NCBI RefSeq assembly: GCF_900102505.1
Contig: NZ_FMVT01000002.1
Location: 309,771-373,770 of the forward strand
DNA: 64,000 bases
From: Paracoccus tibetensis
GTDB lineage: Bacteria; Pseudomonadota; Alphaproteobacteria; Rhodobacterales; Rhodobacteraceae
Reading direction: 5' to 3'
Below, piece after piece: positions 1 through 8,485 of the stretch. Position 1 is the stretch's first letter. Every line of letters starts with the position of its first letter. Under the pieces are notes generated by a model, which saw only the letters and a program-made list of their open reading frames with translations, had not been told where the DNA came from and searched no databases. Made by a program: the position numbers and the translations under genes.

Positions 1-2
1 CG

Positions 3-440
3 CCCCTGCCGGATGAGACCACCCGCCCGGCCGCGTCGCCTGCGCCCGAGGCGCCCGTCGCCGATCTCGGGACGACCCGCACCGCCGCCTCGGGCAGCGG
101 CCGGTTCCGGATGCCGGTGCAGGGCTCGATCATCCGCGTCTACGAGAAGGGCCGCAACGACGGCATCGACATCGCCGCGCCGACCGGCAGCACGGTCGCG
201 GCGGCCGGCGCCGGCACCGTCGCCGCCGTCACCCGCGACACCGCGGGGGTGCCCATCGTCGTCGTGCGGCACGAGGGCGACCTGATGACCGTCTATGCCG
301 GCCTCGGCGACGTCGCGGTCTCGAAGGGCGACACGATCGGCACGGGCGACAGGATCGGCGCGGCCGGAAACAACGGCTTCGTCCATTTCGAGGTGCGCCG
401 CGGCTTCGAAAGCCTCGATCCCGAGACCTTCCTCAACTGA
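3..440 (+). CDS. M23/LytM (NlpD-like) murein hydrolase activator, C-terminal part
   Basis: The reading frame is open from the window edge, so this is the 3' end of a longer gene. A Pro/Ala-rich linker is followed by a LytM/peptidase M23 fold of about 110 residues: a GIDIAAPTGS strand, a VVVRHEGDLMTVYAGL strand with a glycine-rich loop, and a terminal VHFEVRR strand before the usual ESLDPETFLN ending. Catalytic M23 enzymes carry a zinc-binding His before the GIDI strand; here that stretch reads GRNDGIDI, as in NlpD/EnvC-type regulators that activate amidases instead of cutting peptidoglycan. The product is therefore probably a non-catalytic, envelope-located activator of septal murein hydrolysis. 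Very high G+C and GC-ending codons match the right end of the window and differ from the interior. The N-terminal LysM region expected in NlpD lies outside the window. Confidence 0.85.
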   Translation, partial: PLPDETTRPAASPAPEAPVADLGTTRTAASGSGRFRMPVQGSIIRVYEKGRNDGIDIAAPTGSTVAAAGAGTVAAVTRDTAGVPIVVVRHEGDLMTVYAGLGDVAVSKGDTIGTGDRIGAAGNNGFVHFEVRRGFESLDPETFLN

Positions 441-626
441 CCTATGCACCTCGGCCTTGGCTGGAGCGGTCGCGTTCGGTGGCGAAGCAATCGCTGACAT
501 GAGGATGGACGGAGGCGCCGGAACCGCAGCATTGCCCGCTGCCAAGGGGCAGCTCCGTCCTGCGTCGCTGACCCTTCGGGCTTGCTGCACTTCACATGGG
601 CGTCCGCCCTGGGGCGAGGCGTTGAT

Positions 627-1088
627 CTAAGGAAGGTCTGCCAGCAGCGCCAGCCCGTCGCGCAACTCGGCGGGCAAACCAGCCGGCAGGGCCGAGTCGA
701 GCTCGGCATGAGCCTCGCGCCAGGCTTCTGCGGCCTCTCGAAGCAGGCTCACGCCCTCTGGGGTGATGCGCAGAAGGCGCGACCTGCCGTCATCCGGGTC
801 AGGCTCGACCACCAGCAGTCCGCGACGGGAGAGCGGCTTGACTGCGGCAGTCAGAGTGGATGGATCCATGCCGAGAAACGGCGCCAGCCGACCGATTGCT
901 GGCGGCTCGGACCGATTCAACGCCATCATCAACGAGAGCTGGCCGTTGGTCAGCCCGAAGGGCCGCAAGGCGAGATCGAACCTTCGGGACAGCCTGCGTG
1001 CAGCCCGCTGCACCGCAAGGCAGAGGCAGGTGTCACGGATGTGCAAGACCGTCTCGGATGGCAGCAGGTCGGGAGTTGTTTTCGACAT
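627..1088 (-). CDS. MarR-family transcriptional regulator
   Basis: A 153-residue protein of normal MarR length. It has the winged-helix core: a helix ending FGLTNGQLSLMMAL, a helix pair around IGRLAPFLGMDPSTLTAAVKPL (recognition helix), and the wing with the family signature PDPDDGRSRLLRITPEG. MarR proteins bind DNA as dimers and usually repress a neighbouring gene until a small aromatic ligand binds. The gene is divergent from the VOC-protein/SRPBCC pair that starts 68 bp away, so it probably controls that pair and itself from the shared intergenic region. The stop lies about 190 bp from the end of the NlpD-like gene, and nothing is recognised in that gap. Confidence 0.9.
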   Translation of the reverse strand: MSKTTPDLLPSETVLHIRDTCLCLAVQRAARRLSRRFDLALRPFGLTNGQLSLMMALNRSEPPAIGRLAPFLGMDPSTLTAAVKPLSRRGLLVVEPDPDDGRSRLLRITPEGVSLLREAAEAWREAHAELDSALPAGLPAELRDGLALLADLP

Positions 1089-1155
1089 TTTATTTTGGTA
1101 TCAAAGTAGCAGCGTGGCGACAAGCCTTGCGCGTGGTCCGGTGTGGGAGGCATCG

Positions 1156-1632
1156 ATGATCCCCAAGAACACGATCTGCATCTGGTACGACACCGAGGCC
1201 GAAACGGCAGCGCGCTTCTACGCCTCGGTCTTTCCCGACAGCGAGGTCGAGGCCGTCCACCGCGCCCCGATGGACAACCCTGGCACCAAGGAGGGGGATG
1301 TGCTGGTGGTCCGTTTCACCGTTTGCGGTATCCCCTGCATCGGCGTGAATGGCGGACCCATCTTCCCCCAGTCTGAGGCGTTCTCGTTCCAGATCGCGAC
1401 GGACACGCAGGAGGAAACCGACCGTTACTGGAACGCGATCGTGGGCAATGGCGGCCGGGAAAGCGCATGCGGCTGGTGCAAGGACCGATGGGGCGTCAAC
1501 TGGCAGATCACGCCGCGAACGCTGACCGAAGCCTTGGCGGCGGGTGGCGACGAGGGAAGACGTGCCTTCGCTGCAATGATGACCATGCAGAAGATCGACG
1601 TCGCCGCGATCGACGCTGCCCGTCGCGGGTAA
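1156..1632 (+). CDS. VOC (glyoxalase-fold) family protein, PhnB/3-demethylubiquinone-methyltransferase-like
   Basis: This 158-residue protein has the features of the PhnB-like VOC family: an N-terminal IWYDTEAETAARFYASVFPDSEV repeat (alpha/beta module), a GIPCIGVNGG strand and the second module ending in GWCKDRWGVNWQITP, a nearly invariant signature. Such proteins are often labelled 3-demethylubiquinone-9 3-methyltransferase, but no SAM site is present and the true substrate is usually unknown. The ATG at 1156 was chosen because the family alignment begins at that Met; the frame is open further upstream but would run into the MarR promoter. The next gene begins 17 bp downstream, so the two are probably co-transcribed. 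Confidence 0.88.
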   Translation: MIPKNTICIWYDTEAETAARFYASVFPDSEVEAVHRAPMDNPGTKEGDVLVVRFTVCGIPCIGVNGGPIFPQSEAFSFQIATDTQEETDRYWNAIVGNGGRESACGWCKDRWGVNWQITPRTLTEALAAGGDEGRRAFAAMMTMQKIDVAAIDAARRG

Positions 1633-1649
1633 GGAAGAGGACACGCACG

Positions 1650-2066
1650 ATGACCGAGCGCATCACCATCACTGCTATCGTGAACGCAACGCCTGACGAG
1701 GCCTGGGCCGCCTATACCTCGCCCGAAGCGATCATGGCATGGAACAAGGCGTCTCCTGACTGGCACTGCCCGTCTGCCACCGTTGATCTTCGCCCTGAAG
1801 GTCGGCATGTCGCCCGGATGGAGTCGCGCGATGGCGCGTTCGGCTTCGACTTCGGCGGCACATATGAGGAGGTGCAGGCGCCCGACGCGCTAACGCTGCG
1901 CCTCGATGACGGTCGCCGGACCAGCACGACATTTGTGACAGAAGGCACCGGCACCCGCGTGACGACTGTTTTCGAGCCGGAAAGCAGCAACCCGGTCGAG
2001 AAGCAACGTGCTGGTTGGCAGGCAATCCTCGACAGCTACGCCGCCTATGTGAACCGTTCGCGCTGA
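1650..2066 (+). CDS. SRPBCC/AHSA1-type START-like domain protein
   Basis: 138 residues with the Bet v1/AHSA1 fold: the opening ITITAIVNATPDEAWAAYTSPEAIMAWN is the standard beta1-alpha1-alpha2 start, and the ending EKQRAGWQAILDSYAAYV is the long C-terminal helix that closes the hydrophobic pocket. Proteins of this type (often called activator of Hsp90 ATPase homologue or polyketide cyclase-like) bind small hydrophobic ligands. They are frequently paired with VOC proteins and a MarR or ArsR regulator in stress or detoxification operons, as here. A GGAAGAGG-like ribosome site sits just ahead of the ATG. The specific ligand cannot be told from the sequence. Confidence 0.85.
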   Translation: MTERITITAIVNATPDEAWAAYTSPEAIMAWNKASPDWHCPSATVDLRPEGRHVARMESRDGAFGFDFGGTYEEVQAPDALTLRLDDGRRTSTTFVTEGTGTRVTTVFEPESSNPVEKQRAGWQAILDSYAAYVNRSR

Positions 2067-2452
2067 TGCCTGCGAAGGGAAGGTTCAGGAGAATGCATCG
2101 GCAAGATTGTCTCTCTACGTTGCGGAGATCGCAAATGCGCAGGCAAGCTGTCTCGAATTAGGCTTTATCAGATCGTCCTCTGGTTTCACATGATCCAAAT
2201 ACGTGCGGCCTAACCGGCGGCTAGAGATTTCGTGCAAGCTTCCAGCGTCTGCTTTGGGCAACCCCGACTAGGTGCAGCGGGATGCCCTTGCCCGCGTGGT
2301 GCCTAGAATGAGCCGGTTTTATGGCCTGCTGGACCGCTCTCATTAGAAGCGACAGGCGCCAGTTAGGCACATGACGTTCATTCAAAGAAATGATTTGGCT
2401 GTGCTGTCAGACATATGCAAACTCGTCTCAGTGTTTGCGGTCGCGTCAGCTC
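2067..2452. other. Intergenic stretch with no recognisable gene
   Basis: About 385 bp between the SRPBCC gene and the first IS remnant. No ORF with a plausible start, ribosome site or family match was seen on either strand. It marks the change from intact chromosomal-type genes to the IS-rich zone. Confidence 0.5.
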
Positions 2453-2641
2453 TCAGGCAGCGCCGAGCTGGCGCCACTTGGCAAGAGCTGCGGCTCGGTT
2501 GACTTCAAAGTGCTGATGTCGAGAGAAGCTGCGATCCTGGTTGAAGTGATCTGAGACCGAGGAGTGGACGGCGGCAAAGAGCTGAAGCGTCTTCATCCGC
2601 CGGAAGCGGAGCATGGCCCGTTCTCGTCGCAGGAACGGCAT
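2453..2641 (-). pseudogene. IS6-family transposase, C-terminal remnant
   Basis: The 62 codons read PFLRRERAMLRFRRMKTLQ followed by FAAVHSSVSDHFNQDR and end RAAALAKWRQL. This is the typical end of alphaproteobacterial IS6/IS240-type DDE transposases (the segment after the catalytic Glu). The region upstream on the same strand no longer reads as transposase, so the catalytic D, D and most of the enzyme are gone. It is cut at about 2641, close to where a truncated IS110 element begins. Confidence 0.75.
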
Positions 2642-2711
2642 CTAAATCGTCGACCAGCAGCGCAAAGTCGTTCATCGTGCCTCTGTCGAAAGCGACCCTG
2701 TCGTTGTCTGA

Positions 2712-3626
2712 GAGCACCTGCTCGACCTCGACCTTGCCTTTGGGAGGGTCGGCCTAGAGGCCGGGCCCCTCTCGTCCTGGCTATACGCGGGGCTGGTCGA
2801 TGATGGTCTCCCGGCGATCCTTGTAGAGACCCGTCACATGCACTCCGCCCTGTCGGCCCGGATCAAAAAAACCGACCTCAACGATGCACTGGGCATTGCG
2901 CAGATGATGCGCGCGGTCCTGTTCAAGCCGGTCTATGTGAAGACCCCGGCCAACCAGCAGCGCAGACTGCTGCTGACCTCGCGCAAGCTGTTGCAGCGCA
3001 AGGCCTACGACATAGATAACGATCTGCGCGGGCAGTTGCGCACCTTTTTCTTGAAAGTCGGCGCCTTGGGCGCGGCAAGCTTCGACGCGCGGGTGCGCGA
3101 GCTCGTCGATGACCATTCCGCGATTGCAGCCGTTGTCATTCCGCTGCCACTGGCCCTCGAAGCGCTGCGGACGCAGCTTGCCAGACTTCACAAGCTGCTC
3201 CTCGACACCGTTCGTGTTGATCCCATATGTCGCCGCCTGATGGCAGCGCTCGGCGTGGGCCCGGTGGTCGCGCTCAGCTACCGCGCCTGCGTCGACAATC
3301 CGACTCGCTTCAGCCGATTAAAGAACGTGGGTGCCCACTACGGCCTGACGCCACGGCTTTACCAGTCCGGCGAGGTCAGCCGGACAGGCCGGGTCTCGCG
3401 ATGTGGCGATGCCATGATGCGTGCTGCCTTTTATGAAGCAGCGCTCGTTTTGCTGACCAGCCCGCGCGGCCGCTGGAAATCCCTGAAGGCTTGGGGCATG
3501 GGTGTGACGCGGCGCCGGGGCATCCAGAAGGCGATCGTGGCTGTCGCTCGGACGCTGGCCATAGTGCTCCATCGTATGTGGCGGGACGGCACGCAGTTCC
3601 GCTGGAGCGTTGCCGAAACTATTTAA
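2712..3626 (+). pseudogene. IS110-family transposase, 5'-truncated
   Basis: The frame is open from 2712 and reads as IS110 transposase from about 2745 (VGLEAGPLSSWLYAGL) to 3626. It includes the KTDLNDALGIAQMM segment of the DEDD/RuvC-like domain and the C-terminal Transposase_20 domain (LMAALGVGPVVALSYRACVD, then GAHYGLTPRLYQSGEVSRTGR and the GDAMMRAAFYEAA helix). Full IS110 enzymes are about 340 residues; roughly the first 50, with the first catalytic Asp, are missing. An internal ATG at 2838 could start a shorter protein, but it would lack part of the catalytic domain. A short hairpin (CTCCTCC-GTC-GGAGGAG, 3656-3672) lies just after the stop. Confidence 0.8.
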
Positions 3627-3892
3627 TCAATCCGACCCCTTATCGAAATCTCGAGCTCCTCCGTCGGAGGAGATCTCTACGGGGACGACGGGAGCGGGCG
3701 AGACCGAGGAAACTCAAGCAGCAGTCCGACTGACATTGCGCGGCTCAGATGGCTCCGCCCACTTCCTCTGATCCCATCATGAGGCGGCAACAAAGCCGAC
3801 CTCGGAGAGAAGCAAGAGCTCCGCAGGCCTGACCTTCTGACCGTCGCACAGGCTCAGCAAGTGGAGTAGACACATGACCTCCGAATAGAGAA

Positions 3893-4237
3893 GAAGTTTC
3901 CCGATGCCGCCTCCCGAAGAATGAGCTTCTCAAGCGTCAGGTTGGAGACGGCCTTCCGAAGCCGCTCCCTCGCCAGCGGTTCTCGGACCGATAGCGAACC
4001 GCTGGCTCGATCCTTCTCGAGCTCCTTCAACCGCTTCACCTGGTCGGTCTTCAGCCCGCCGAACTCCTTGCGCCATCGGTAGTAGGTGAAGTGCGTCACA
4101 CTGATTGATCGCACCGCCTCGGCTACCGACTGGCCTCGCGATACCAGCACGTCGACCTGCCGAAGCTTCGCGACGATCTCTTCCGGCTTGGTCTCTTCTG
4201 GGGCATCGTTGCATCCCCCAACCAGCTCGTAAGCCAT
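3893..4237 (-). pseudogene. IS3-family orfA (HTH) remnant carrying an in-frame palindromic insertion
   Basis: From about 4189 downwards the frame matches the IS3 orfA type that begins KPEEIVAKLRQVDVLVSRGQ, with the HTH helix HFTYYRWRKEFGGLKTDQVKRLKELEK and the leucine-zipper end RLRKAVSNLTLEKLILREAASGNF. Two things are odd. The first 16 codons are foreign and come from the right end of an IS407-group element (4190-4272). Thirteen extra codons, containing a 33-bp palindrome, interrupt the zipper between ELEK and RLRKAV without changing the frame. No orfB follows, so the element is dead. Confidence 0.75.
3973..4005. repeat. 33-bp perfect-stem palindrome flanked by CTCG direct repeats
   Basis: The arms CCAGCGGTTC (3973-3982) and GAACCGCTGG (3996-4005) are perfect 10-bp inverted repeats around a 13-nt loop. 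CTCG occurs immediately outside on both sides (3969-3972 and 4006-4009). It sits inside the orfA frame above and adds 39 bp relative to the expected IS3 zipper, so reading frame is kept. Confidence 0.7.
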
Positions 4238-4272
4238 ACTTCAGGGAGGACCACTTTTTAGGAGTCAGACCA
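4190..4272 (+). repeat. Right-end fragment of an IS407-group element (copy D)
   Basis: This stretch matches, in opposite orientation, the right end of IS407-group copy A (4825-4890): a shared block running through AAGCCATACT, then CAGGGAGGACCACTTTT, then a degenerate terminal repeat TAGGAGTCAGACCA against CAGGGGGCAGGCCA. Only the terminal part remains; no transposase sequence of this copy is left. Confidence 0.6.
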
Positions 4273-4462
4273 GGCAGTTGCGTCAATGTTCTTGAGTAAT
4301 GTCTAAGCGCGCCGTCAAGCTCATACGGCCCGGGCCGATGTGGTCAACCACGGCGTACGCTTATACATGTCGACGCGAGGACATTCACTATTCGGCTTCA
4401 TCGGCTGAATGGAACCTTCGTCTCACGTTGTGCTACATCCGCCAGGCAGACTTTTCCGTCTC

Positions 4463-4687
4463 TCAGGAAGTTACGTTCTTGCGTATCATGTTCAGCGCAC
4501 CCTGTAATGAGCATGCCCACCCAGCATGCTGTGGAGCGGTGAAGACAGACCAATGCCACTGCTCGCTTTTCGTCAGTAGGCTATGCAGCACGTCACGATT
4601 GACACGGCCGACCATCACGCCGTCGCGTAGGACGAACCAATCATCAAGATCAGGATCGAAAGTGCGCCTGCGGGTCCACGTTGCCAT
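4463..4687 (-). CDS. Small hypothetical protein, 74 residues
   Basis: The protein reads as a compact soluble domain: FDPDLDDWFVLRDGVMVGRV, then EQWHWSVFTAP, then GWACSLQGALNMI. This pattern (DW.V..DG..VGR, W.WS, G.A.SL..A) matches a widespread small alphaproteobacterial hypothetical family whose function is unknown to me. It is flanked on both sides by right ends of IS407-group elements facing each other, so it may be cargo trapped between IS copies. The ATG at 4687 has no strong ribosome site. The coding call rests on the family-like pattern. Confidence 0.5.
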   Translation of the reverse strand: MATWTRRRTFDPDLDDWFVLRDGVMVGRVNRDVLHSLLTKSEQWHWSVFTAPQHAGWACSLQGALNMIRKNVTS

Positions 4688-4824
4688 TCGCGCACAAGAT
4701 CACGCTCAAAGCGTCTCGTCCAGATCATCCGAGGGCGTGATGAAGAAACAGAAGTGACCACGCGTACTATAAATGCACTCCCTCAACACTGGGAGGTGCC
4801 GGAAGCCAACATCTGACGACTAAT

Positions 4825-5927
4825 TGGCCTGCCCCCTGAAAAGTGGTCCTCCCTGGAGTATGGCTTTCGAGCCACTGCGCTGCTCCCCAATCTTGGACCG
4901 CCGGATTCTGGAGTTTTCCGACTTGGTCATGGCGACGGGCTGGCTGCGCCGCCGGGATAATGCAGGGCGATCGGGACGGTATATCCAATCGCACTATGGG
5001 GCCGGTCTTCGTTAGAGTGCCTACGCCAATCCTCCAGCTTTTCCCGAGCATCTGCAAGGCTCATAAACCAATGCGCGTTCAGGCACTCTGAGCGGAGCTT
5101 GCTGTTGAACGCCTCGATGAAGCTGTTGTCGGTGGGCTTGCCGGGTCGTGAGAAGTCCAGCGTGACGTCATTGGCATAGGCCCACAGATCGAGGTCACGG
5201 GAAATGAATTTGCTGCCGTTTTCGACCCGAATGGTTCTGGGACAGCCGACCTGGGCACAGACCCATTCCAGTGTCTGGACCACATCTTCGTCGCGGTAGG
5301 TGAAGCGGGGATCGGCAACCGGGCAAAAGCGGGAATGGATATCGACGATTGTCAGAATGCGTAGCTTGTTACCCAAGGCCAGCTGATCGTGAACAAAATC
5401 CATAGTCCAGACATCATTTGGACCGACAGCCTCCTGACGATCATCGCGCAACTTCGCCTTGACCCGCCGCTTCGGGTGCTTGTTCCTGAGCTGCAGACCC
5501 ACCTCATTGTAAATCCGGCGCGTCTTCTTGACGTTCACCTGCCACCCCTCCCGTCGCAGCAAGACATGGATGCGCCGATAGCCGTAGCGCACCCGCGTTT
5601 CGCAGATCTCTCGGATCCTCAGCTCCAATACGGCATGCCCGGTTCGGCGGAATTTGTAATGCTAGCTCGACGGGTCAAAGCGCAGGGCCCCACATGCCCC
5701 GCGGATCGACACGCCCCAGTCCACCAACATCCCATCGACCAATTGCCGTATCGGGGCAGGCCTGAAAGCTTTCGGCGGATGACGTCCTGCAACATCTCCC
5801 TGTCCAGCGTCAGGTCAGCGACGATCTTCTTGAGCCGGCGGTTCTCGTCTTGGAGCGCCTTCAATCGGCGCATCTCGTCGGGCAGCAGCCCGCCGTATCG
5901 CTTCTTCCAGTTGAAGTAGGTGGCCTG
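4825..5927 (-). mobile_element. IS3 family, IS407-group element, copy A (truncated, dead)
   Basis: On the minus strand the element ends at 4825-4835 with a terminal repeat TGGCCTGCCCC (on the plus strand), one base off the TGACCTGCCCC of copy B. Its orfA survives only from the QATYFNWKKRYGGLLP segment to QDVIRRKL (about 5927 down to 5757), cut exactly where copy B begins. orfB follows but has an in-frame TAG just upstream of the RYGYRRIHVL segment. Copies A and B are therefore head to head. Confidence 0.75.
4927..5628 (-). pseudogene. IS407-group orfB (DDE integrase), 5' end broken by a stop codon
   Basis: The open part (233 codons) holds the whole rve core: VWTMDFVHDQL (first Asp), the second Asp region as VENGSKFISRDL, and FIEAFNSKLRSECLN (catalytic Glu), ending in the group signature PHSAIGY and GGAASPSP. 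The normal DNG at the second catalytic position reads ENG here, so a catalytic Asp is lost. Upstream, where orfB should continue to its start, a TAG interrupts the segment ending ALRFDPSS. Both lesions argue that this transposase is inactive. Confidence 0.75.
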
Positions 5928-7003
5928 TGACCTGCCCCCTGCGAACTGGACCGTTTCAAAGTGGAGTTTTCGGCTAACATTCTCTGGTTGGGAGAGGAGC
6001 TGAAGACGATGAAAGCATCGCGGTTCACCGAAGCGCAGAAGGCATTTGTCCTGAGGCAGGGCGAGGAAGGCACGCCGGTGGCCGAGGTCTGCCGGAAGGC
6101 GGGGATCAGTCAGGCGACCTACTTCAACTGGAAGAAGCGATACGGCGGCCTGCTGCCTGTCGAGATGCGTCGGCTGAAGGCGCTGGAGGACGAGAACGGC
6201 CGCCTGAAGAAGATCGTCGCCGACCTGACTTTGGATCGGGAAATGCTGCAGGACGTGATCCGGCGAAAGCTCTGAAGCCTGGCCGGATGCTCGAACTAGC
6301 TCACGGGATGTGCATCGATTGGGGCGCATCGATACGCAAGGCTTGTGGGGCCCTGCGGTTTGACACCTCCACCTTCCACTACAAGTCCCGGCGCACCGAC
6401 CAAGCAACCGTTGCAAGGCGGATCAAGGAGATCTGCGAGACACGCGTGCGATATGGTTATCGTCGCGTCCGCGTGTTGCTGCGACGGGAGGGCTGGCATG
6501 TGAACGTCAAGAAGACGCGCAGGATTTACAATGAGCTGGGTCTGCAGCTCAGGAACAAGCACCCGAAGCGGCGGGTCAGGGCGAAGTTGCGCGATGATCG
6601 CCAGGAGGCGGACGGCCGAACGATGTCTGGGCCATGGACTTTGTTCATGTCCAACTCGCCTTGGGCAACAAATTGCGGATCCTGACGATCGTCGACACGC
6701 ATTCGCGTTTCTGCCCCGCCGCCGAACTGCGCTTCACCTACCGCGGCGAGGATGTGGTCCGGACCCTGGAACGGGTCTGTGCCCAAGTCGGCTATCCTCG
6801 GACGATCCTGGTCGACAATGGCAGCGAATTTATCTCTCGCGATCTTGACCTGTGGGCTTATGCCAACGACGTCACCCTGGACTTCTCACGTCCTGGCAAG
6901 CCAACAGACAATCGCTTCATCGAGGCGTTCAACAGCAAGCTCAGGTCGGAATGCCTGAACGCGCACTGGTTCATGAGCCTTGCGGACGCGCAGGGGCAGG
7001 TCA
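5928..7003 (+). mobile_element. IS3 family, IS407-group element, copy B (internally deleted)
   Basis: Both ends can be seen: TGACCTGCCCC at 5928-5938 and its exact complement GGGGCAGGTCA at 6993-7003. The left end is followed by an untranslated leader and an intact orfA. orfB carries a one-base deletion, and its last 45 or so codons are gone, with coding sequence fused directly to the right terminal repeat. The length of about 1.08 kb compares with about 1.2 kb for intact relatives. Confidence 0.8.
6009..6275 (+). CDS. IS407-group orfA (transposase HTH subunit), copy B
   Basis: An intact 88-residue OrfA: MKASRFTEAQKAFVLRQGEEG, HTH around PVAEVCRKAGISQATYFNWKK, then a leucine-zipper segment MRRLKALEDENGRLKKIVADL ending QDVIRRKL. 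GAGAGGAGC precedes the ATG closely. OrfA normally gives OrfAB by frameshifting and otherwise acts as regulator. With orfB broken it cannot move this copy, but it could still bind the other IS407-group ends in this window. Confidence 0.85.
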   Translation: MKASRFTEAQKAFVLRQGEEGTPVAEVCRKAGISQATYFNWKKRYGGLLPVEMRRLKALEDENGRLKKIVADLTLDREMLQDVIRRKL

Positions 7004-7020
7004 CTCCTTGCGGAGCTTGA
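6287..7020 (+). pseudogene. IS407-group orfB, frameshifted and 3'-truncated, copy B
   Basis: The first 110 or so codons (HGMCIDWGASIRKACGALRF to KLRDDRQEADG) read normally. Then one C is missing in the stretch that should encode AVGPNDVW (near 6615), and the frame shifts. The rve core continues in the next frame from 6634 (MDFVHVQLALGNK, DNGSEFISRDL, FIEAFNSKLRSECLN). It ends abnormally after MSLADA, where the coding sequence runs into the right terminal repeat. In contrast to copy A, the catalytic residues are intact in the broken frame. Confidence 0.8.
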
Positions 7021-7327
7021 TTCGCGTCAAGCGAATGCATTCAGTGGGTCTAACGCCTAGAGATTAGCAGAGGTCGGATTGTGTTTTCCATCACTGCCCC
7101 ACTTCCGGTGTAGCGTGAACGAGCCTAATGTACTGCCAGCAGATGAAGAGCAGCAGGCCGATCAGAAACTGGAGCCAACACTATTGGTGCAGATGTGGTC
7201 GCAAGTCTCTCAGAACTTCAGCATCCAACGCACATCTCGATCGATGTTACTCAATCTACCGATTTAGGCAGCTTCCGGATGTAACTCTAAGGTTGTAGGG
7301 TTTCGATAGGTTCCCGTAGGTAGTCCC

Positions 7328-8401
7328 ATGCAGCCGTATTTTTTTGTCCTTGCTTACACCTGTGGCCTGATGACCACGTGCACGATGATTTACAGTTACA
7401 CTCAGGCGCAAGTCTCCCGCCAGATCGTGCGGAGGTGTATTGTAGGACTGGGCTTTGGGTCAGCCGGCATCCTCGCAATGCTTCAACCGCTCGAGATCGA
7501 GCCGGGTGTGATTGCAGACGCCAGAGGCGCTTTTGTAGGCATGGCGACAGCTTTTGGCGGTCCTGTGGCTGCGGCAATTGCGGTAGCACTGACGGTCGCC
7601 GCACGCGTCGCCATCGGCGGCTCGGGAGCAGCCTTGGGTGCGGCTGTAATTTTAATCACCACTGCACTCGCGGGATTGTGGCTGCACGCCTTCAAGAACC
7701 ACCAAAGCCGCGACAATAGGGCTTGGATCATGCTGGCGTTGTCATGCGCCGTCCCCACTTTTATTGCGCTTCATAGTTTGCCAGCTGCGCATAGCCTTAT
7801 TGGCATCTTCTTTGCTGGGATGACAACGATTGTTGTCTTCAGCTTTGGCAAGCTGCTGCATGCCGAGCAACATCGCGGGCGCCGCGAGCGGCAGCTAGCG
7901 CACGCTGCTTCCACAGACGCGTTGACCGGCCTGCCGAACCGCCGTGCTTTTGAGGATCACGCGCGGCAGCTTGAGGAAACTGGCGCACAAGATGTTATGC
8001 TGCTGCTACTTGACGTTGATCATTTCAAAGCGATCAACGACGAACTTGGCCACGACGGCGGGGACAATGTTCTACAAGATATCGCGAAAGCCATACGAAA
8101 CACCGTTCGCGATACGGATTTTGCTGCACGTATTGGCGGCGAGGAGTTTGCCGTCATCGTTGAGTTGCGCGACGCTACAAACCCTCACCAGATCGCCGAG
8201 CGCTTCCGCGCGGCCGTACAAATACCCTATGGCTCAGCAGCGGACAGAAAGGTATCAACCGTAAGCGTTGGAGGCTTCTGCCTCAGCGGCAGGGCCTTCA
8301 GCTTTCAGAACGCCTACAAGCATGCCGATGAGGCGCTGTACAGGTCGAAGCGAGCCGGAAGAAATCTTGTGACGCTCTTCCCCTCCCTACAGGTTGCATA
8401 A
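7328..8401 (+). CDS. Membrane-bound diguanylate cyclase (5TM-LYT-like sensor + GGDEF)
   Basis: 357 residues. Residues 1-175 form five or six hydrophobic segments with the pattern of the 5TMR-LYT sensor (a GVIADARGAFVGMATAFGGP loop is characteristic). Residues 180-357 are a GGDEF domain with DALTGLPNRRAF, DVDHFKAINDELGHDGGD and the active A-site GGEEF at 270-274. An I-site RDTD (261-264) lies five residues upstream, so product inhibition by c-di-GMP is expected. The enzyme should make c-di-GMP from two GTP at the inner membrane. It lies 2 kb from the end of the cellulose operon, whose BcsA has a PilZ domain, making it a plausible local c-di-GMP source. It is monocistronic, following the IS zone. 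Confidence 0.92.
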   Translation: MQPYFFVLAYTCGLMTTCTMIYSYTQAQVSRQIVRRCIVGLGFGSAGILAMLQPLEIEPGVIADARGAFVGMATAFGGPVAAAIAVALTVAARVAIGGSGAALGAAVILITTALAGLWLHAFKNHQSRDNRAWIMLALSCAVPTFIALHSLPAAHSLIGIFFAGMTTIVVFSFGKLLHAEQHRGRRERQLAHAASTDALTGLPNRRAFEDHARQLEETGAQDVMLLLLDVDHFKAINDELGHDGGDNVLQDIAKAIRNTVRDTDFAARIGGEEFAVIVELRDATNPHQIAERFRAAVQIPYGSAADRKVSTVSVGGFCLSGRAFSFQNAYKHADEALYRSKRAGRNLVTLFPSLQVA

Positions 8402-8485
8402 GCACACGCACAAGGAGAACTGCGGCATTGTCTTCTCGTGGCCACAAGCTATGATCTGACCGGGTGCTGCCTTTCGGACTAAGCT

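Noticed and set aside
4299..4757. 152-codon plus-strand frame
   Set aside because: It is antisense to the more convincing 74-residue gene and has a low-complexity Ser/Arg composition.
5619..6416. 265-codon minus-strand frame
   Set aside because: It runs through the antisense of copy B orfB/orfA and then the orfA remnant of copy A. It is a chimera across an IS junction.
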